From Verticillium longisporum (Eukaryota > Ascomycota > Sordariomycetes > Glomerellales > Plectosphaerellaceae): a stretch of 64,000 nucleotides of DNA. The notes below the pieces were generated by a model. The model saw only the letters and a program-made list of their open reading frames with translations. It ran no database searches and had not been told where the DNA came from. How positions within the stretch are numbered: position 1 is the stretch's first letter; every line of letters begins with the position of its first letter. The DNA is taken from assembly GCA_019188255.1 (NCBI GenBank), contig JAETXT010000014.1, forward strand, positions 186,001 to 250,000, read 5' to 3'. Both the position numbers and the translations under genes were made by a program. Positions 61,001 to 64,000 of the stretch are shown in pieces.

Positions 61001-63992
61001 CTACTTCGCCGTCTCTCCATTTCCGCAATAATCGGCATACTGAGACGGTCCCGACACGGGGTTACCCCACCACTGCATCCTCACTTAGCACATGGCAACT
61101 GTGGGCTGGGAAGAAGCACTTACAGTCGGGAAAGGCACCTCTTTGCCAGAGCCTCCGGCGACGGCGAACGTCAGGATAAACATCATGACCTTGGCGCCCG
61201 CGTCTAGGCCTCCGCCAGCGATGTAGTTGTACTTGCCGAACCACGCCGGATGACGGAGTCGCAAGTACCACTGCGACCACAAGCCGGTGGCGATCAGCGA
61301 CCAAATGACGGACGGCGTGCCCGTCGTCGTCTCGCTGGCGTTGTGGAAGATGACGGGCGCGACGAGCCTGCGGACTTCCCAGCCGTAGATGGTCTTGTAC
61401 TTGCGTGAGACGAGCCACAGAATGACTGGAATGGCGGCGCCGATGAGGATAGAAAGGGGAATCCTGGGGCTGTCAGAGAGGGCTGACTACAGTTTTGAGA
61501 GAGCATGAGGACTGACCAGCCATAACCGTCTTTATCGAAGCCGTAGACGTATTTCGCGAGGGACCAAGTCACGGCAGTCGTGTTGAGGGATTGAATCTTT
61601 CTCCCGCTCCACTAAGGGCCGTCAGCATCATAACGAGACCGGGGTTAGGGTGTCAACTCACGACCTGGTTGCCGAGAGGATCCAGCAAAATCTCCCTGCG
61701 GTTTCTGGTGATGGTGTCCATGATAACCTGTTGCATATCAGCTCCAGCCCCCAGCAATGCGAGAATGCCACTCACATAGTTCAATGCGGTGCCGAACAGG
61801 CTTCCATATGTCTGAAGCAGGAACATGGTCCTCCACGGAATCTTCAGATACTGCGCCATCTTGAGATCCGTCGACAGAAAGACGGAAAGCACCGTCACCT
61901 CATGGCTGAACATGGAAAAATACAAGTTGGCGACGGGCTTGCCAGGCTGCAGAACACCGCACAGCATCTTCGACAAGTTGTTCGTCGACACGCTGGTTCC
62001 CAGCAGACCGTAGAGACAGAGCGAGAAAGGCGCGACGACACATCCGAGTAGCTGTGTAGTTGTTAGGTCCGTTTAGGACGTGGAGTGAGAAGCTTACAAT
62101 GGCAATAACATAGGCCCAAGGGTCCAGAGTCGTGTTGCCGTGGATGACGGCTCCTAGACCGAGGAAGAATCCCACGAGAAGAATGGCGACGTACCACCAG
62201 ATGGGCACGTCTTTGTAGTTATCTTTCATGACCTTGAAGTGCGGGTCCGTTTCTTCCTTCTTCCAGGCCTGCTTGAGCGAGCGCTTGATGCTAGGTCATG
62301 TCAGGCCTCCCATGTTGTTCATACCGAAGTGCGCAACTTACAGGGGACCGTAGAACAGAGAGATATGAGTGATGAGAGCGCCGATCGCGGCCATCGCCGC
62401 CATGTTGGCCCAGACATTCGTAGCCGTCAGACGGGGCAGACCGTGTTCTTCCAACGCATCAATGTCGAGGATAGCAGTCTGCCCAAAGACAGCAGTCTGG
62501 TTGTACACCTTTCCCGTCTTCGCATCGAACATTGCTGTCGACATGAATGGATACTTTTGGCGCCCCAGGCACCACCGTAGTAGAGGCTGAAGCACATGAT
62601 GTAGCTGAGGAAAATACCGGCCCACGAGTTCGCCTGCTGCAGAAGCGGGAGGGACATATATCGCGAGGTAATGTACTGCCAGTCGAGGGAGAAGTTGAAT
62701 AGACCTTGGCCTTCGTTGGATGAGATACCGCCGAAGATGGTCATCAGAATCTTCCGTGTTGGCGGTGCAGCATTCATTGAGGCGAGACAAGGGATGGAAA
62801 TACCATTGAGCCACGGCCAGATGTAGGAGGCGAAGGGCTCCCAAATGAACATGGCAATCGACGTAAGACTGAACATCTTCAGACGCTGGTGGTTGGAGCC
62901 CTCCGATTCGCGGTGGAAGGTCTGGTAGATGGAGACCATTGGGAGGCACTGCCACCAGACCATCTCGCTGGCTGGAAAGCGTTAGAAAAGGCCTGGCTAC
63001 AAAGGGCATCAAACGTACGGTGCACAATAATGGACCGGAGCAGACCAACAAGGCCGTAGCCGAATATCGAGGCTGAGAATACGGTGAGGATGGCGGTCGT
63101 CGCGTCGGTCTCGCGATCGTAGAAACTGAACAGCAATCAGACGAGGTTCATCTGCTAGGGTTCGCCATGCACTAACAGTCTCTCTGCACCGAACACCTGT
63201 ACTATCGCTGCTCCGTTGCCACTGGACGTGGAGAGGATCGAAGAAATAGCATGCTCTTTGAGGCCGAAGTGACCAGGGTTGATGAAGTGAACCACTGGAC
63301 CCAGCCATTTTGCCTGTGACGGGAAAAACTTCTCGACGTGGTGGCGGCGTGGAAGGACAACCGACCAAGTGACGCCAATGACATAGGCCATGAGGCAGAG
63401 AAACCTGGTAGCGTGAGCGACCTCCTTTATCCTCCCTGATACGGACAGCTTACACAGATGCGAACGACACATCAACTGGCTTGTAGAAGTAGCTGTTTTC
63501 TGTTAGTTCAGCTTGGCAACTGCAAAAGATTTGTCAAAACAAACATTTGGTTGATACAAGCAGCAAGAGCCGTCAAGCCTTGTTCAAGTCAGCATTGATA
63601 CATCAAATGAGCACATTGGAACGAACCAGATCCAATGATGAATGAGCGAAATGTCAGAACTTGATCTCCATCATCTTGGGTCGACACCACATATCTTGCA
63701 ATATCATTGCCTGCGAATGGTTAATTTCTCCGTAGTCGATAGAGAAAGCGGTAGCCCGCAGCCATAACGTTAACATACCATCCCGAATGACCACTCCGCC
63801 ATTCACAAGCCTTGCCTCGTCGTCGCGCTGATCCTCGGGATCTATCTTGTTGACCGACCGATCGTCATTTTCAACTGACGTCTCGTGCACAGGAGATGGC
63901 CCAGTTGCTTTAGCCGACGTAACTCCAGATGTTATCGGAGAAAGATCGCCGGCCGGGCCAACAGATATGGCGGTCGTCTTCGCGATATCCAT
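61001..63992 (-). CDS. Oligopeptide transporter, OPT family, 13 exons, one frameshift in this sequence
   Basis: Proton-coupled importer of small peptides or related compounds at the plasma membrane, about 792 residues. Exons: 63992-63779, 63710-63627, 63578-63545, 63492-63454, 63404-63177, 63125-63019, 62971-62342, 62290-62098, 62051-61776, 61727-61662, 61611-61517, 61463-61124, 61072-61001. Each junction joins family-like sequence, e.g. FRSFIIGSGLTALAACINQI then YFYKPVD. Signatures: INPGHFGLKEH (NPG motif), HGNTTLDPWAYVIAI, KIPWRTMF (KIPxR motif) and the C-terminus VPFPTWWGNPVSGPSQYADY. A frame change at 62559-62560 (GG on the plus strand, GGG expected) separates YYGGAWGA from QKYPFMSTAMF. 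Intron 9 (48 nt) is stop-free. The N-terminal ~70 residues are acidic and cytosolic. Substrate not predictable. Confidence 0.9.
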
Positions 63993-64000
63993 GACTCGAG

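Noticed and set aside
61085..61124. Direct read-through or CACAG acceptor for the end of the peptide transporter
   Set aside because: These end in VSASSQPTVAMC or LPCAK; the acceptor at 61073 gives the typical WWGNP...YADYC terminus.

Overview
The window is nuclear DNA of a filamentous ascomycete, most likely a sordariomycete of the order Hypocreales. The coding sequences carry short GT-AG introns of about 46-160 nt with CTAAC/CTGAC-like branch sites. Codon use is GC-rich, intergenic spaces are long with CT-rich leaders, and several fungus-restricted families are present (HsbA, WSC, CBM1, CarX-like carotenoid oxygenase with a CarO-like opsin, ENA P-type ATPase). Intergenic GGTACCTA palindromes fit the same group. 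No mobile element, CRISPR array, rRNA or tRNA was recognised.

Layout. 0-8 kb: the 5' part of a secreted HsbA-type surface protein running off the left edge, then a CorA-like membrane protein and a 4.9-kb non-coding stretch with palindromic repeats. 8-16 kb: an ENA-type cation ATPase, then a divergent pair made of a retinal-forming carotenoid oxygenase (minus strand) and a proton-pump-type microbial rhodopsin (plus strand), which together form one retinal/opsin unit. 16-24 kb: an ankyrin relic and about 7.2 kb with no convincing gene. 24-33 kb: a short coiled-coil (SCOC/SLO1-like) protein, a small secreted CBM1 protein, an unrecognised gene with two amber stops, a homocysteine S-methyltransferase and an F-box-like protein with one amber stop. 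36-44 kb: a type IIC (Na,K-ATPase-like) P-type ATPase, a glyoxalase-fold protein and a Pho80/PREG-type cyclin. 48-51 kb: proteasome beta1 and an Erv2-type ER sulfhydryl oxidase. 51-64 kb: a decayed coding patch, a 1,684-residue secreted WSC/propeller protein and a 13-exon oligopeptide transporter.

The genes do not form one pathway. Cation and nutrient handling is prominent: two P-type ATPases of different classes, a CorA-like protein, a light-driven proton pump, an oligopeptide transporter, and a cyclin of the phosphate-signalling family. The rest is surface biology (HsbA, CBM1, WSC) and housekeeping.

A caution for any reader of this annotation: five otherwise conserved genes (opsin, type IIC ATPase, cyclin, WSC protein, peptide transporter) contain single-base frameshifts. 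Seven can be explained as one missing C (or G on the other strand) inside a C/G run, and one as an extra T. This looks like systematic homopolymer error in the assembly rather than gene decay. Protein lengths given for those genes assume the intended frame; no repaired sequence is given.
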